Of a stretch of 64,000 nucleotides of DNA, positions 19,287-28,664 are shown piece after piece. Within the stretch, counting starts at the first letter, position 1. Each line of letters starts with the position of its first letter. The stretch is from Roseomonas sp. (lineage in GTDB: Bacteria > Pseudomonadota > Alphaproteobacteria > Acetobacterales > Acetobacteraceae), in assembly GCA_020249285.1 (NCBI GenBank), contig JADCFX010000004.1, forward strand, positions 1 to 64,000. The letters run 5' to 3'. The notes beneath the pieces are model-generated. The model did not search any database and had not been told where the DNA came from. It worked only from the letters and a program-made list of their open reading frames with translations. The position numbers and the translations under genes are program-made.

Positions 19287-20746
19287 TCCACCGCCGTGCC
19301 CTGCTGGCGGGCGCGGCGGCGCTCTCTGCAACGTCAGCGCTCGCACAAACAGGCCTGATGCTGCGGTTGGATGATGCGCCGGCGCCGGGCCTGAAACGTG
19401 ATTTGCTGATCCAATGGGGTGATCGCGTTGCCTTTGACGCGCCCGCCTTCGCGCCGAGAACACCCGATCTGCCGGCGGCCGAGGCGCAATTCGGCTGGGA
19501 TACGCGCGTGGTGGCTGCGATGGCGTCTCCGCGTGTCGAGGATGGCGTTCCGCGCGCCGTGCTGGCGGTGGGCCACCCGACCCTCGACCCCGCCATGGCC
19601 TTCCCCGATGGGCGGGACCGGCCAGAGATTGCCGGCGCCATGCAGGGGGCGAGCCTGATCAATATCCAGCGCCGCGGCGGCGTTTGGATGGTCACAGATG
19701 GTGGTTTTCAGATGCGTCGCCTGCATGCGCGCACACTCTGCCGCATGGGTGGCGCGGGCGGGCCGGCGCGCGGTGTTTTTGGGGTGACTGGCGGCGCGGC
19801 AACCCCCTGGGGCAGCCTGCTGCTGAGCGAAGGCGAAGGCGCCGCCTGGGCGCGGCGCCTGCCTGGAGTGGCGGCGTCTGAGGTCGGCCATGTGGTGGAA
19901 CTCGATCCTTTTGAACCGCAATCCGTGCCTGTGAAGCGCAACGCCTTGGGCAGGCTTGGCGCGCGTGATGTCGCGGCGGCGCTGGCAGCGGATGGCCGCG
20001 CGGTGGTGTTCATGGCCGATGGGCGCGAAGGTGGTTTGCTCTGGCGCTTTGTCTCTGAAGGGCCAGCGCAGGAACCCAATGCCTTGGATCAAGGCACGCT
20101 TTACGCCGCGCGGTTTGAAGCGGGCGCGCTGCGTTGGATTGCGCTGCCCGGCGATGCAGAACCCTATGGCGCGGCGGCGGCGCGGGGTGCCAATAGCCTT
20201 GGCCGCCCTATGGCGCTGGCGATGGACCCGAATGGCGCGCGGCTTTGGCTGGCGCTGCGGGAGATTCCGCGCAACCCAGCAGGCGCGGTGGTGGAAATCC
20301 TATTCGCCGCGCGTAATCCTGCCGGCGATACCGCCATTGTGGAAAACCTGATGGAAGGCCGCGTACCGCCCCGCCCGCGCCAAGGCCGAGAAGCCGCGCC
20401 CATCCCCGCCTGGCCAGCCTCGCCCAGCAGCCTTGCCCATGATGGCGCGGGAAACTTGTTGGTAGGCACAGCGCAGCCGCTGCGTGATAGCGCCCTGCCC
20501 GATGCGCTTTACGTGCTGCCCTTGGAAGGTACCGCGCGCGGAGAGCCACGCTTGGCCTATGCCGTGCCAATGGGTGCCGCGCTTGGTGGCGTGGCGGCGG
20601 TGCCGGGCGCTGCCACTTGGGTCGCTGGCGTCGCGCATCCCGGCGCAGGACCTGGCGCCAGCTTCGCCGCACCGCGCAGCCGGTGGCCCCATTTCCGCGA
20701 TGGCGAGCCCCCGCGCGGCGGCGTGGTGGCGTTGAGCCGGGGATAA
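19283..20746 (+). CDS. PhoX-like (DUF839) Tat-exported protein
   Basis: This 487-aa protein begins with a Tat-type leader (MIHRRALLAG, hydrophobic stretch, cleavage near SALAQ). The body matches the PhoX/DUF839 beta-propeller family: GASLINIQRRGGVWMVTDGG, TPWGSLLLSEGE at 174-185, and a later strand set with DGRAVVFMADGREGGLLWRF. Known PhoX enzymes are calcium/iron-dependent periplasmic phosphatases with a Cys just before the GG-x-TPWG block. Here that position reads FGVTGGAATPWG, without Cys, so phosphatase activity is uncertain. The start is GTG at 19283 because it overlaps the molybdoenzyme stop (GTGA), which couples the two genes. Confidence 0.75.
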   Translation: MIHRRALLAGAAALSATSALAQTGLMLRLDDAPAPGLKRDLLIQWGDRVAFDAPAFAPRTPDLPAAEAQFGWDTRVVAAMASPRVEDGVPRAVLAVGHPTLDPAMAFPDGRDRPEIAGAMQGASLINIQRRGGVWMVTDGGFQMRRLHARTLCRMGGAGGPARGVFGVTGGAATPWGSLLLSEGEGAAWARRLPGVAASEVGHVVELDPFEPQSVPVKRNALGRLGARDVAAALAADGRAVVFMADGREGGLLWRFVSEGPAQEPNALDQGTLYAARFEAGALRWIALPGDAEPYGAAAARGANSLGRPMALAMDPNGARLWLALREIPRNPAGAVVEILFAARNPAGDTAIVENLMEGRVPPRPRQGREAAPIPAWPASPSSLAHDGAGNLLVGTAQPLRDSALPDALYVLPLEGTARGEPRLAYAVPMGAALGGVAAVPGAATWVAGVAHPGAGPGASFAAPRSRWPHFRDGEPPRGGVVALSRG

Positions 20747-20789
20747 GCGGCAGTGTCGCCAAAGCTGCACATTTCGGGTCTTTATGGTC

Positions 20790-20936
20790 GAAGGCGGTTT
20801 CGGAAAGATTATGCTCGGCCGCCATGGCCTGCATGACGCGATCAGACAGCGCCGCCTCAAGCGGCACTACCGCGGCAGGATTGCCCGCGAAGGGGCGGGT
20901 GGTGACGGCATCAACCAGGAAAAAGGGAAGTTCATC
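20790..20936 (-). pseudogene. N-terminal remnant of a PhzF-family epimerase/isomerase gene
   Basis: The minus strand encodes about 48 residues that match the start of PhzF-fold proteins: FFLVDAVTTRPFAGNPAAVV, then a helix, then NLSETAF carrying the conserved glutamate. The remaining ~230 residues of a normal PhzF protein are gone; the frame runs straight into the antisense of the PhoX-like gene. No in-frame ATG lies at the expected place; the ATG there is one base out of frame. This is a dead fragment, left by a deletion or by decay. Confidence 0.82.
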
Positions 20937-20980
20937 ATGCCCGCAGATAGAATGTCTGCGCCGGCCCCGCAATTGTCACC

Positions 20981-23326
20981 TCAAACCTTGATGGAAAGGC
21001 CCGCTATCGCCGAGAAAGGATCGCTCGCGGTATTGGCGGCGCTGCCGGCGGCCTTATCGGCTTGCGCCATCAGGTAGCGTTCAGCCAGGCCGCGCACCTT
21101 GATGGGGTCCTGCAAATCCGCCAGCTTCAGGCGTGACATGATGGCCCTTGCCTGGGTTTCAACCGGCTGGATCGCGACCTGGTCCGGAATGCCAAGCGCA
21201 CCCAGCACAACGCGGCGCATGACGCCATTGCCAAGGATATCATAGACCGATTTCACGGTTTTCGCATTTTCGCTGAAATAGACTGCATTCGCCATGCCAG
21301 GATTGGCGTCGCTCAGCCCAGTGCGATATTCGTATTTCGTAAATCCATTGGTCAGGATTTCCAGCATCTTCGGGTCGGAAAGACTGCCAAGGCGAAGCCC
21401 CGCCTTCATCCCATCCACGATCTTGCCCCCATCAGAGCCCAAGATGCGCGACTGCGCATTCACTGAAGCGCTGGAAAGTGGCTTCCCATCCCGGCCATTC
21501 AACACTTGTTTGCTTCTGCTCGACAAGGATTGCGCCTGTAGGGTCTGGTCAAGGCTTGTCGCACCGGCCAGCATGCGATCAGCCATGGCGACGGAGATTT
21601 CCAGGGCGAAATTGACGTTGCCGCTGATGCCATCCTTGTGGAAATTCTCAAGCCTGGATTGAAAATCCCGCGACCTGACAGCGCCTGAAGGTGTCTCAAG
21701 CGCTGCAAGTTTTTCGAGCCTTTCGGCAACGCCCGGCGCATTGCGCCGCACCTGTTCAATCAAGGCGCTGGTTTCAAGCAGGGCCGCGCTGCCCATACGC
21801 TTGCTGGAAGCAGACATCACGGTATCATCCGTGATCGCAACCAAAGCTTCATCAGCACGCTGGATCGCGGCCCCGAAGGACCCGGCGCGCGTCAGCTTCG
21901 CAATTTCCTTCAGGGCCTGGCTGGCAAGGCTTGGCATGCCGAAGACCGGCGTTTCCGCAAGCTTGATGGCACTGAGCGCGGCACCCGCTGCATAAGTCAC
22001 CTCAATCTGCGCGCGCGAAACATTGGGTGGCGCGGCATTCTTCATCCCGTCCAGCAGTTTCGTAGTATCTGCCTGCGTGATGCGCGCGATAGGCACGCCT
22101 TCAATCGGTGCCTTGGTGGGCTTGCCATCCCGCGTATTCAGGATATTCGTGGCGTTGCTCAGATAAATCTTGGCCAGACTACGCTCATCGGCATTCAGCG
22201 CGGCATCCTGCATGCGCTGCGCCATGGCCGCGGCCACTTCCAGCGAGAAATTCGAATTCTTGTCGGCGCCTTCCTTCTGGAAGGCATCAAGCCTCGTCTT
22301 GTAGTCCGGGGCCCAAGCCGGGCTGCTTGGCGAATCAAGCGCAACCAATTGTTCGACGCGCTTTGCGACACCGAAAGCATCGCGGCGTAACTGATCAAGC
22401 GTAATGCCGCCTTCCATCAGCGCCACGCGACCCCGGCGCAATTCATCCGGCGTCAGCCCGCCCGCGTTGTTGAGCGTGGTCAGCGCATCATCAACACTTG
22501 CCAACGCAGCATCGAAAGACCCGCTTCGCATGAAAAGCGCCATCTGCTTCAGCGCGTCCTTGGCAATCGTCGGCAGATCATCCGCCGGCAATTCCGCCTG
22601 ACGGATCGTCACCGCGGTCAATACCGCCGCCTGATCAACCTCACGCCGAGCGCGATCCGCGACCAATTCCTCCCCTGGGCGAAGCCGCGCGATCAGCGCG
22701 CTGGTCACCCTGTCTTCCAGGCCATCAAAGGCGCGGATTTTGGGTGCGGAAGCCCTGCTTGTCGGCGCGGTCAATAGCGCCTCACCCAAGCGCAATTGCC
22801 CGGCCACCGCTGTGGTTTCCCGATCCGTCAGCCCTTGAAAGGCCACGGTCTTGGGTGTTGTGGTTGCCTTCAGATTAAGCGTGGTGGCGGCGTTCTTCCA
22901 GGTGGTGCCAAGCTGCGCTGCGACACCCTTGGGGTCCTTGGGGTCAGACAACAGCGCCCGCTTCACCAGGCCCGGGTTGCCCACTTGATCCGGCAGGCCA
23001 AGGGCGGGCATCAGCACCTTCAAAACACGAGGGTCAGAAAGCGCCTTATCAATATTCGGCGCAGCATCCAGTGCCTGACGAAACTGCGCCAAAGACGTCA
23101 GCGTGATGGGGTCTTTTTTTTCGCGGGCGAGGCCTTTTTCCTCCTCACCTGCTTTGGTGACACGGCGGAAGGCAACCACGGCTTCCCCGGCGCTGCCCGC
23201 ACGGGCAGCGTTACCGAAGGGGAGCCTCAGCGAGTTCTGACCTTGTTGGCCAAACAAACCTGCCACGAGGGAAGCGCTAAGAAAGCCACTCATTTTGACG
23301 GCCATCCAGATTGAGACGTGATTCAT
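20981..23326 (-). CDS. Large DUF1217 protein with internal tandem repeats
   Basis: DUF1217 proteins occur beside flagellar genes in alphaproteobacteria, but their role is not established. Here residues about 75-150 (LSDPRVLKVLMPALGLPDQ and on) match the first half of the domain, and about 649-755 (FSENAKTVKSVYDILG, LQDPIKVRGLAERYLMAQ) match the second half. Roughly 500 residues are inserted between them. The insert holds a short duplication (161-185 and 197-222) and a long tandem duplication (about 236-431 and 445-643) sharing NFSLEVAAAMAQRM/NFALEISVAMADRM, LN-RDGKP and LDGMK/VDGMK. Total length is 781 aa; the start could be an internal ATG at 23305. No flagellar gene is adjacent. Confidence 0.8.
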   Translation of the reverse strand: MNHVSIWMAVKMSGFLSASLVAGLFGQQGQNSLRLPFGNAARAGSAGEAVVAFRRVTKAGEEEKGLAREKKDPITLTSLAQFRQALDAAPNIDKALSDPRVLKVLMPALGLPDQVGNPGLVKRALLSDPKDPKGVAAQLGTTWKNAATTLNLKATTTPKTVAFQGLTDRETTAVAGQLRLGEALLTAPTSRASAPKIRAFDGLEDRVTSALIARLRPGEELVADRARREVDQAAVLTAVTIRQAELPADDLPTIAKDALKQMALFMRSGSFDAALASVDDALTTLNNAGGLTPDELRRGRVALMEGGITLDQLRRDAFGVAKRVEQLVALDSPSSPAWAPDYKTRLDAFQKEGADKNSNFSLEVAAAMAQRMQDAALNADERSLAKIYLSNATNILNTRDGKPTKAPIEGVPIARITQADTTKLLDGMKNAAPPNVSRAQIEVTYAAGAALSAIKLAETPVFGMPSLASQALKEIAKLTRAGSFGAAIQRADEALVAITDDTVMSASSKRMGSAALLETSALIEQVRRNAPGVAERLEKLAALETPSGAVRSRDFQSRLENFHKDGISGNVNFALEISVAMADRMLAGATSLDQTLQAQSLSSRSKQVLNGRDGKPLSSASVNAQSRILGSDGGKIVDGMKAGLRLGSLSDPKMLEILTNGFTKYEYRTGLSDANPGMANAVYFSENAKTVKSVYDILGNGVMRRVVLGALGIPDQVAIQPVETQARAIMSRLKLADLQDPIKVRGLAERYLMAQADKAAGSAANTASDPFSAIAGLSIKV

Positions 23327-23377
23327 GCGCCGGAAAAGGTTAATAAATCCTGAAGAAAACCGGCCCGAAAGTTAAAC

Positions 23378-24184
23378 TCAGCGCAAAACCCCAGGATCGC
23401 AGGTCACCGCGTGGTTGAGCGGCCCATGTCCGGCGCCATAACCCGGCGCCGCCGCAATGGCCGCGCGCACATAATCCCTTGCGCGGATCACGGAATCCCT
23501 GAGCGACATCCCCTGCGCAAGCCCCGCCGCCACGGCACTCGCAAGCGTACAACCCGTGCCATGGGTATGGCGCGTTTGGATGCGGCGGTCGCGAAACACT
23601 TCCATCCGCGTCCCGGTGGCGAGCAGATCCACCACCTCATCCCCCGGCAAATGCCCGCCCTTTAGCAGCACGGCCTTGGGGCCAAGCGCCAGCAGCGCCT
23701 TGGCCGCCTGGTGCATGGCGCCGACATCGGGGATGGCAAAGCCGCACAGCGCCTCGGCCTCCGGCAAATTGGGGGTCAGCACGGTCGCAATAGGCAAAAG
23801 GCGGCGCTTCAGCGTCTCGGCGGCTTCGGGCACCAGCAAAGGGTGTCCGCCCTTGGCCACCATCACCGGGTCCGCTACCAAAGGCAGGCCGGGGGCGCGG
23901 GCGGTGATTTCGTCACACACGGCTTCAATCGTCGCGCTATCGGCCAACATGCCGGTCTTGATCGCATCGGCGCCCAGATCATCAAGCACCACTGAGATCT
24001 GCTGGCGCAGAAATTCAAGCGGCACGGGCAAAACACCATGCACGCCAAGGGTGTTTTGCGCCGTCAGCGCCGTAATCGCCGTCATGCCAAAGGCGCCGAG
24101 GGCGGTCACGGCCTTAAGGTCCGCCTGAATGCCGGCGCCGCCCCCGGAATCGGACCCGGCAATGATCAGCACGCGCCCCTTCAT
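23378..24184 (-). CDS. thiD: Hydroxymethylpyrimidine/phosphomethylpyrimidine kinase ThiD
   Basis: ThiD phosphorylates HMP and then HMP-P to HMP-PP for thiamine synthesis. The 268-aa ribokinase-fold protein has the N-terminal [15 protein letters not shown] substrate motif, a central [11 protein letters not shown] segment and the C-terminal [19 protein letters not shown] anion-hole/catalytic motif. It overlaps glmM by ATGA and is the last gene of the long minus-strand run. Confidence 0.95.
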   Translation of the reverse strand: MKGRVLIIAGSDSGGGAGIQADLKAVTALGAFGMTAITALTAQNTLGVHGVLPVPLEFLRQQISVVLDDLGADAIKTGMLADSATIEAVCDEITARAPGLPLVADPVMVAKGGHPLLVPEAAETLKRRLLPIATVLTPNLPEAEALCGFAIPDVGAMHQAAKALLALGPKAVLLKGGHLPGDEVVDLLATGTRMEVFRDRRIQTRHTHGTGCTLASAVAAGLAQGMSLRDSVIRARDYVRAAIAAAPGYGAGHGPLNHAVTCDPGVLR

Positions 24185-25548
24185 GCCGCGCGCGCCTCGG
24201 CCTTGATCAGGTCAGCGAGCCGCCCGACCACGCCATCCACCAGGGCTTCTTCCTCGGCCTCCGCCATCACGCGGATCACGGGTTCGGTGCCGCTGGCGCG
24301 GATCAGTACGCGACCACGCGCGCCAAGGGCGGTTTCCTCGGCGGCGATCGCTTGAGCCACCACGGGCTTCGCCAAAGGCGAGGCGCCGGCATAGCGCACA
24401 TTCACCAGGCGCTGCGGCAGGGGCGCGAAGCAGCGCAACACCTCACTCGCCGGGCGCTTTTCCTCAACCAGCACGGAGAGCACCTGCAAGGCCGCGATCA
24501 AGCCATCCCCGGTGGTGCCGAATTCCGGCATGATCATGTGGCCGGATTGCTCGCCACCCAGATTGCAGCCGGCTTCGCGCATCTTCTCACCCACATAGCG
24601 GTCGCCAACCGCAGTACGCAGCAAACCAAGGCCGCGCGCGGCAAGGAAGCGTTCCAGCCCCATATTGGACATCACGGTCGCAACTACGGCGCCGCCGGTC
24701 AGGCGGGTTTGCGCGTGCCAGGAATGAGCGATCAGCGCCAGGATCTGGTCGCCATCAATCACCTGCCCGGCTTCATCCACCAGCACCACGCGATCGGCAT
24801 CGCCATCCAAAGCAATGCCCAAATCGGCACGGCGATCCTGCACCAAAGTCGCAAGTGAGGCGGGCTCGGTGGAACCCACCCCTTTATTGATGTTGAAGCC
24901 ATCCGGGGCGACGCCGATGGGGATCACCTCGGCCCCCAATTCCCAGAGCACGGTGGGGGCCACGCGATAACCAGCACCATGGGCGCAATCCACAACAATG
25001 CGGAGCCCATCGAGCGTTTGCCCGCGCGGGAAGGATGCCTTGACCGCTTCAATATAGCGCCCCGGCGCATCTTCCAGCCGGCTCGCGCGCCCAAGCCGCG
25101 CCGGCAGCACCAGGGATGCCGCTAGATCGCCCACCATCAGCGCCTCAATCTCCGCTTCCTGCTCATCCGTCAGCTTCAACCCATCCGGGCCAAATAGCTT
25201 GATGCCGTTATCCTCATAGGGGTTGTGGGAAGCGCTGATCATCACGCCCAAATCGGCGCGGAGCGAGCGTGTGAGCAAGGCAATGGCCGGCGTGGGCAAG
25301 GGCCCGACCAGCACCACATCCATCCCCGCGCCAATGAAGCCCGCGGTCAAAGCCGGTTCCAGCATATAGCCGGAAAGCCGCGTATCCTTGCCGATCACGA
25401 CGCGATGGCGGTGATTGCCGCGATTGAAAAAACTGCCGGCTGCCTGGCCAAGGCGCAAGGCGGTCGCGGCGTCCATCGGCGCGGCATTCGCTTTGCCGCG
25501 AATGCCATCAGTGCCGAAAAGCTTACGGGTCGGGGGTGCTTCGCTCAT
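24181..25548 (-). CDS. glmM: Phosphoglucosamine mutase GlmM
   Basis: GlmM interconverts glucosamine-6-phosphate and glucosamine-1-phosphate on the way to UDP-GlcNAc. In the 455-aa protein the active-site phosphoserine is Ser107 in SASHNP, the metal loop is LDGDADRV, the sugar loop contains GGEQSGH, and the C-terminal phosphate loop is [12 protein letters not shown]. The ATG at 25548 ([18 protein letters not shown]) fits the family; the frame opens 18 codons earlier without homology. In many relatives folP lies directly upstream; here two other genes intervene. Confidence 0.95.
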   Translation of the reverse strand: MSEAPPTRKLFGTDGIRGKANAAPMDAATALRLGQAAGSFFNRGNHRHRVVIGKDTRLSGYMLEPALTAGFIGAGMDVVLVGPLPTPAIALLTRSLRADLGVMISASHNPYEDNGIKLFGPDGLKLTDEQEAEIEALMVGDLAASLVLPARLGRASRLEDAPGRYIEAVKASFPRGQTLDGLRIVVDCAHGAGYRVAPTVLWELGAEVIPIGVAPDGFNINKGVGSTEPASLATLVQDRRADLGIALDGDADRVVLVDEAGQVIDGDQILALIAHSWHAQTRLTGGAVVATVMSNMGLERFLAARGLGLLRTAVGDRYVGEKMREAGCNLGGEQSGHMIMPEFGTTGDGLIAALQVLSVLVEEKRPASEVLRCFAPLPQRLVNVRYAGASPLAKPVVAQAIAAEETALGARGRVLIRASGTEPVIRVMAEAEEEALVDGVVGRLADLIKAEARAA

Positions 25549-25627
25549 GCGCGGGTTATAGCCCCTTGCCCGTGCCAGATGAAACCCGCCCGCGCCCGGC
25601 AAGCCCAGGCGCGGCGCAGTGGTGGCC

Positions 25628-27232
25628 TCAAGCGCGCCGAATATTCCAGAATAACGGCGGCTGGCCCTTGAGCATGCCGGTCAGGTTCCGGCGATAGGCG
25701 GTGGGCTGGTAATACATGCCCGTCGGCACATAGGGCACTTCTTCAAAGGCGATGCGCTGCATCTCCCGCCCCGCCGCCGCTTCCGCTGCCACATCCGGCG
25801 CATTGAACCAGGCATCGCGCTGCGCTTCCAAGGCCGGGATGGTGGGCCAGCCCGGCCAGGCATTCTCCCCATGGCCACGGATGGAGGCGTGGCTTGCGGG
25901 ATTCCAATGGTCAATCCCGGACCAGAAGGTGAAGAAGCCGGACCAGCCACCCTGTTCCAGCGGATTGCGGCTGGCGCGGCGGGCGACAAGCGTGCCCCAA
26001 TCCGTGCTGACCAGATCCACATTGAAGCCCATGCGGCGGAAGAGATCAGCGCCGACAAGCGTGGCGGCATTGATCGAAGCAAGATCGGTCGCGTTCAGCA
26101 GCACAAGGCGCTGGCCCATGGCGCCGGCGGCCTGCAATTCGGCGCGCGCGGCATCAATGCTTTTGCGCATGCGTTCCATGCCGACATTGCTCGCCATTGG
26201 GCTTTCCGGGGCGAAATAGCCAATGCCTTCGCGGCGCAAATCCGCGCGGCCTTCAACGCCCGCGGTGCCAATCACCGCGGTCATGAAATCCATCTGGTTG
26301 ATCGCCGTCAGCACGGCGCGGCGCACGGCGGGGTTATTGAAGGGTGCGGCCATATGATTCGGGCGGAAAATCCCGATCAGCCCCGTGTCATTGATGATAT
26401 CCACCTGGATATTGCGCGCCGCAGCACCGCGCATGAAAAGCGGGAAAAGATCAGCGGTTGGCTGTTCCCACCAGTCAATCTCACCCGATTGCAGCGCGGC
26501 GGAGGCGGTGCTGGCATCCGGAATGATCCGCCATTCCACGCGATCAAAATGCGTCACCTTGCCGCCGGCGGTCATGGAAGGCGCTTCCCGGCGCGGCACA
26601 TAATCCGCATTGCGCGCATAGGCGAGCATGGAGCCCGGCACCCATTCATTCTGGATGAAGCGATAAGGCCCGCTGCCGATGGCTTCCGTGATATTGGTGA
26701 AGGGATCCACATTCGCCAGCCGTTCCGGCATGATGAAAAGGCAGCTTGTGGTCACCTTCGCCAGGCAATCGAGCATTTTCGGGAAGGGTGCGCTCAGGCG
26801 AATTTCAAAAACGCGGTCGCTGATTTCGACCATATCGGCAACCCGCGCCATCAGCACCTGGCCGAAGGCATCGCGCCGGCCCCAGCGCTTGATGGAGGCG
26901 ATGCAATCGCGCCCGCGCACGGGCGTATTGTCATGGAATTTGAGGCCCTCGCGCAGGGTGAAACGCCAGGCCTTGCCGTCATTTTCCACGACATGGCCTT
27001 CGACCATTTGCGGGCGCGGCTGGAATTTGTCGTCCATGCCGTAAAGCTGGTCATAGACCAGGAAGGCGTGGTCGCGCGCGACGAAGGCGGTATTGGTGAA
27101 GGGGTCAATATTCGGCAAATTGGCGTGCGGCACATAGCGCAGCACGCGCGGCGCCTGCGCAATGGCCGGCGCGCCGATGGACGCGAAGGGGAGCGCCGCC
27201 GCTCCACCCAGAAGGTGACGTCTTTGAAGCAT
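25628..27232 (-). CDS. Family 5 ABC transporter substrate-binding protein (peptide/opine type)
   Basis: This 534-aa periplasmic solute-binding protein of the DppA/OppA class binds peptides, opines or similar ligands. It starts with a probable Tat leader ([16 protein letters not shown], cleavage near AIAQA). The mature part has [17 protein letters not shown], the family [15 protein letters not shown] segment and [15 protein letters not shown]. No permease or ATPase gene is next to it, so it is an orphan binding protein or serves a transporter encoded elsewhere. It may be functionally paired with the neighbouring flavin monooxygenase. Confidence 0.88.
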   Translation of the reverse strand: MLQRRHLLGGAAALPFASIGAPAIAQAPRVLRYVPHANLPNIDPFTNTAFVARDHAFLVYDQLYGMDDKFQPRPQMVEGHVVENDGKAWRFTLREGLKFHDNTPVRGRDCIASIKRWGRRDAFGQVLMARVADMVEISDRVFEIRLSAPFPKMLDCLAKVTTSCLFIMPERLANVDPFTNITEAIGSGPYRFIQNEWVPGSMLAYARNADYVPRREAPSMTAGGKVTHFDRVEWRIIPDASTASAALQSGEIDWWEQPTADLFPLFMRGAAARNIQVDIINDTGLIGIFRPNHMAAPFNNPAVRRAVLTAINQMDFMTAVIGTAGVEGRADLRREGIGYFAPESPMASNVGMERMRKSIDAARAELQAAGAMGQRLVLLNATDLASINAATLVGADLFRRMGFNVDLVSTDWGTLVARRASRNPLEQGGWSGFFTFWSGIDHWNPASHASIRGHGENAWPGWPTIPALEAQRDAWFNAPDVAAEAAAGREMQRIAFEEVPYVPTGMYYQPTAYRRNLTGMLKGQPPLFWNIRRA

Positions 27233-27338
27233 GTTTGTCTCCCGCTTGCTAAGGCGAAGCCCATCGCCCGATCCGATGACGGCAATCTAGCGTTGAATGC
27301 GGCTATTGTTCAATGATTTGCCGATAACGCGGCGATTT

Positions 27339-28652
27339 TCAAAAGAACTGGTTCCGCGGGCGCGGCAGGCCCAGATGATCCCGAAGCGTGGTGCCCGCAT
27401 ATTCCCGCCGGAATATCCCGCGCCGTTGCAATTCCGGCACCACCAAGCGCACGAAATCCTCAACCCCGCCTGGGATGGTCGGGAACATGATGTTGAAGCC
27501 ATCACAGGCTTCGGCTTCCAGCCAGGCTTGCATTTCATCGGCCACGCTTTTGGCGCTACCAGTGAAGGAAAGCCCGCCATAGCCGCCGAGCGCCACGGCC
27601 AATTGCCGCACGGTCAGCTTGTCGCGCCGCGCCCGTTCCAGAACACGTTGGCGCCCGCTTTGGCTTTGGTTGGTCTCAGGGATTTCAGGCAAAGGCGCGT
27701 CCAGATCAAAGCCGCGCGCATCCACGCCAAGTGCGATGGAAAGCGCGCCCATGCCGCTATCGGGATGGACAAGGCTATCCAAATGCTCGCGTTTTTCCCG
27801 CGCTTCTTCATCGGACTCCGCCACCGTCACCAAGGCACCGGGCAGAATTTTGATCAGTGCCGGATCGCGCCCGGCCTTCGCCGCGCGGGATTTGATATCG
27901 GCATAATAGGCGCGCGCATCGGCCATGGGGCCGCCGGCGGCGAAGATCATCTCCGCGACCTCGGCGGCGAGTTGCCGGCCTGAATCAGAAGCGCCGGCCT
28001 GGACAATGACGGGCCAGCCCTGCACCGGGCGCGCGATATTCAAAGGCCCGGCGATGGAAAGATATTTGCCTTCATGATCAAGCTTTTGCATCCGCGCGGG
28101 GTCCCAGAAGATGCCGCTTTCCTTGTCTCGGATGAAGGCGTCTTCCGCGAAACTGTCCCAAAGCCCGGTGACCACATTATGGAATTCGCGCGCGCGGGCA
28201 TAGCGTTCGGCGTGGTCCATGTGTTCGGTCATGCCGAAATTGCGCGCCGCGTCGGGGTTGGAGGTGGTGACGATGTTCCACCCGGCGCGCCCGCCGCTGA
28301 TGTGATCCAGCGAGGCAAAGCGCCGTGCGATATGATAGGGCGCGTCATAGGTGGTGGAGGCTGTCGCGATCAGCCCGATACGTTCCGTCACCATCGCAAG
28401 GGCTGATAGCAGCGTGAAGGGCTCAAAGGACGTGACCGTGCCGCTGCGTTTCAGCGCCTCAATCGGCATGTTCAGCACGGCCAGATGATCGGCCATGAAG
28501 AAGGCGTCGAACTTGCCGCGTTCCAGGGTTTGGATGCAGTTCACTAAATGCTTCAAGCTGAAATTTGCCTCCGGCGCTGAATCCGGGTGGCGCCACCAGG
28601 CGGTGTGGATGCTGACGGGGCGCATGAAGGCGCCAAGATGCATGTGCTTCAT
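27339..28652 (-). CDS. LLM-class flavin-dependent monooxygenase (NtaA/SnaA/DszA type)
   Basis: This 437-aa TIM-barrel protein of the bacterial-luciferase superfamily uses reduced FMN supplied by a separate reductase to oxygenate a substrate. NtaA-subfamily marks include FDAFFMADHLAVL near the N-terminus, the RFASLDHISGGRAGWNIVTT segment and ARAREFHNVVTGLWDS. Members degrade nitrilotriacetate, EDTA, dibenzothiophene sulfone and similar molecules, and many are misannotated; the real substrate here is unknown. It lies between folP (12 bp away) and the solute-binding protein gene. No flavin reductase is adjacent. Confidence 0.87.
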   Translation of the reverse strand: MKHMHLGAFMRPVSIHTAWWRHPDSAPEANFSLKHLVNCIQTLERGKFDAFFMADHLAVLNMPIEALKRSGTVTSFEPFTLLSALAMVTERIGLIATASTTYDAPYHIARRFASLDHISGGRAGWNIVTTSNPDAARNFGMTEHMDHAERYARAREFHNVVTGLWDSFAEDAFIRDKESGIFWDPARMQKLDHEGKYLSIAGPLNIARPVQGWPVIVQAGASDSGRQLAAEVAEMIFAAGGPMADARAYYADIKSRAAKAGRDPALIKILPGALVTVAESDEEAREKREHLDSLVHPDSGMGALSIALGVDARGFDLDAPLPEIPETNQSQSGRQRVLERARRDKLTVRQLAVALGGYGGLSFTGSAKSVADEMQAWLEAEACDGFNIMFPTIPGGVEDFVRLVVPELQRRGIFRREYAGTTLRDHLGLPRPRNQFF

Positions 28653-28664
28653 GGGGATGCCCTG

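Noticed and set aside
25871..27316. 481-codon plus-strand frame antisense to the solute-binding protein gene
   Set aside because: Opposite a clear gene with signal peptide and family motifs; no support of its own.
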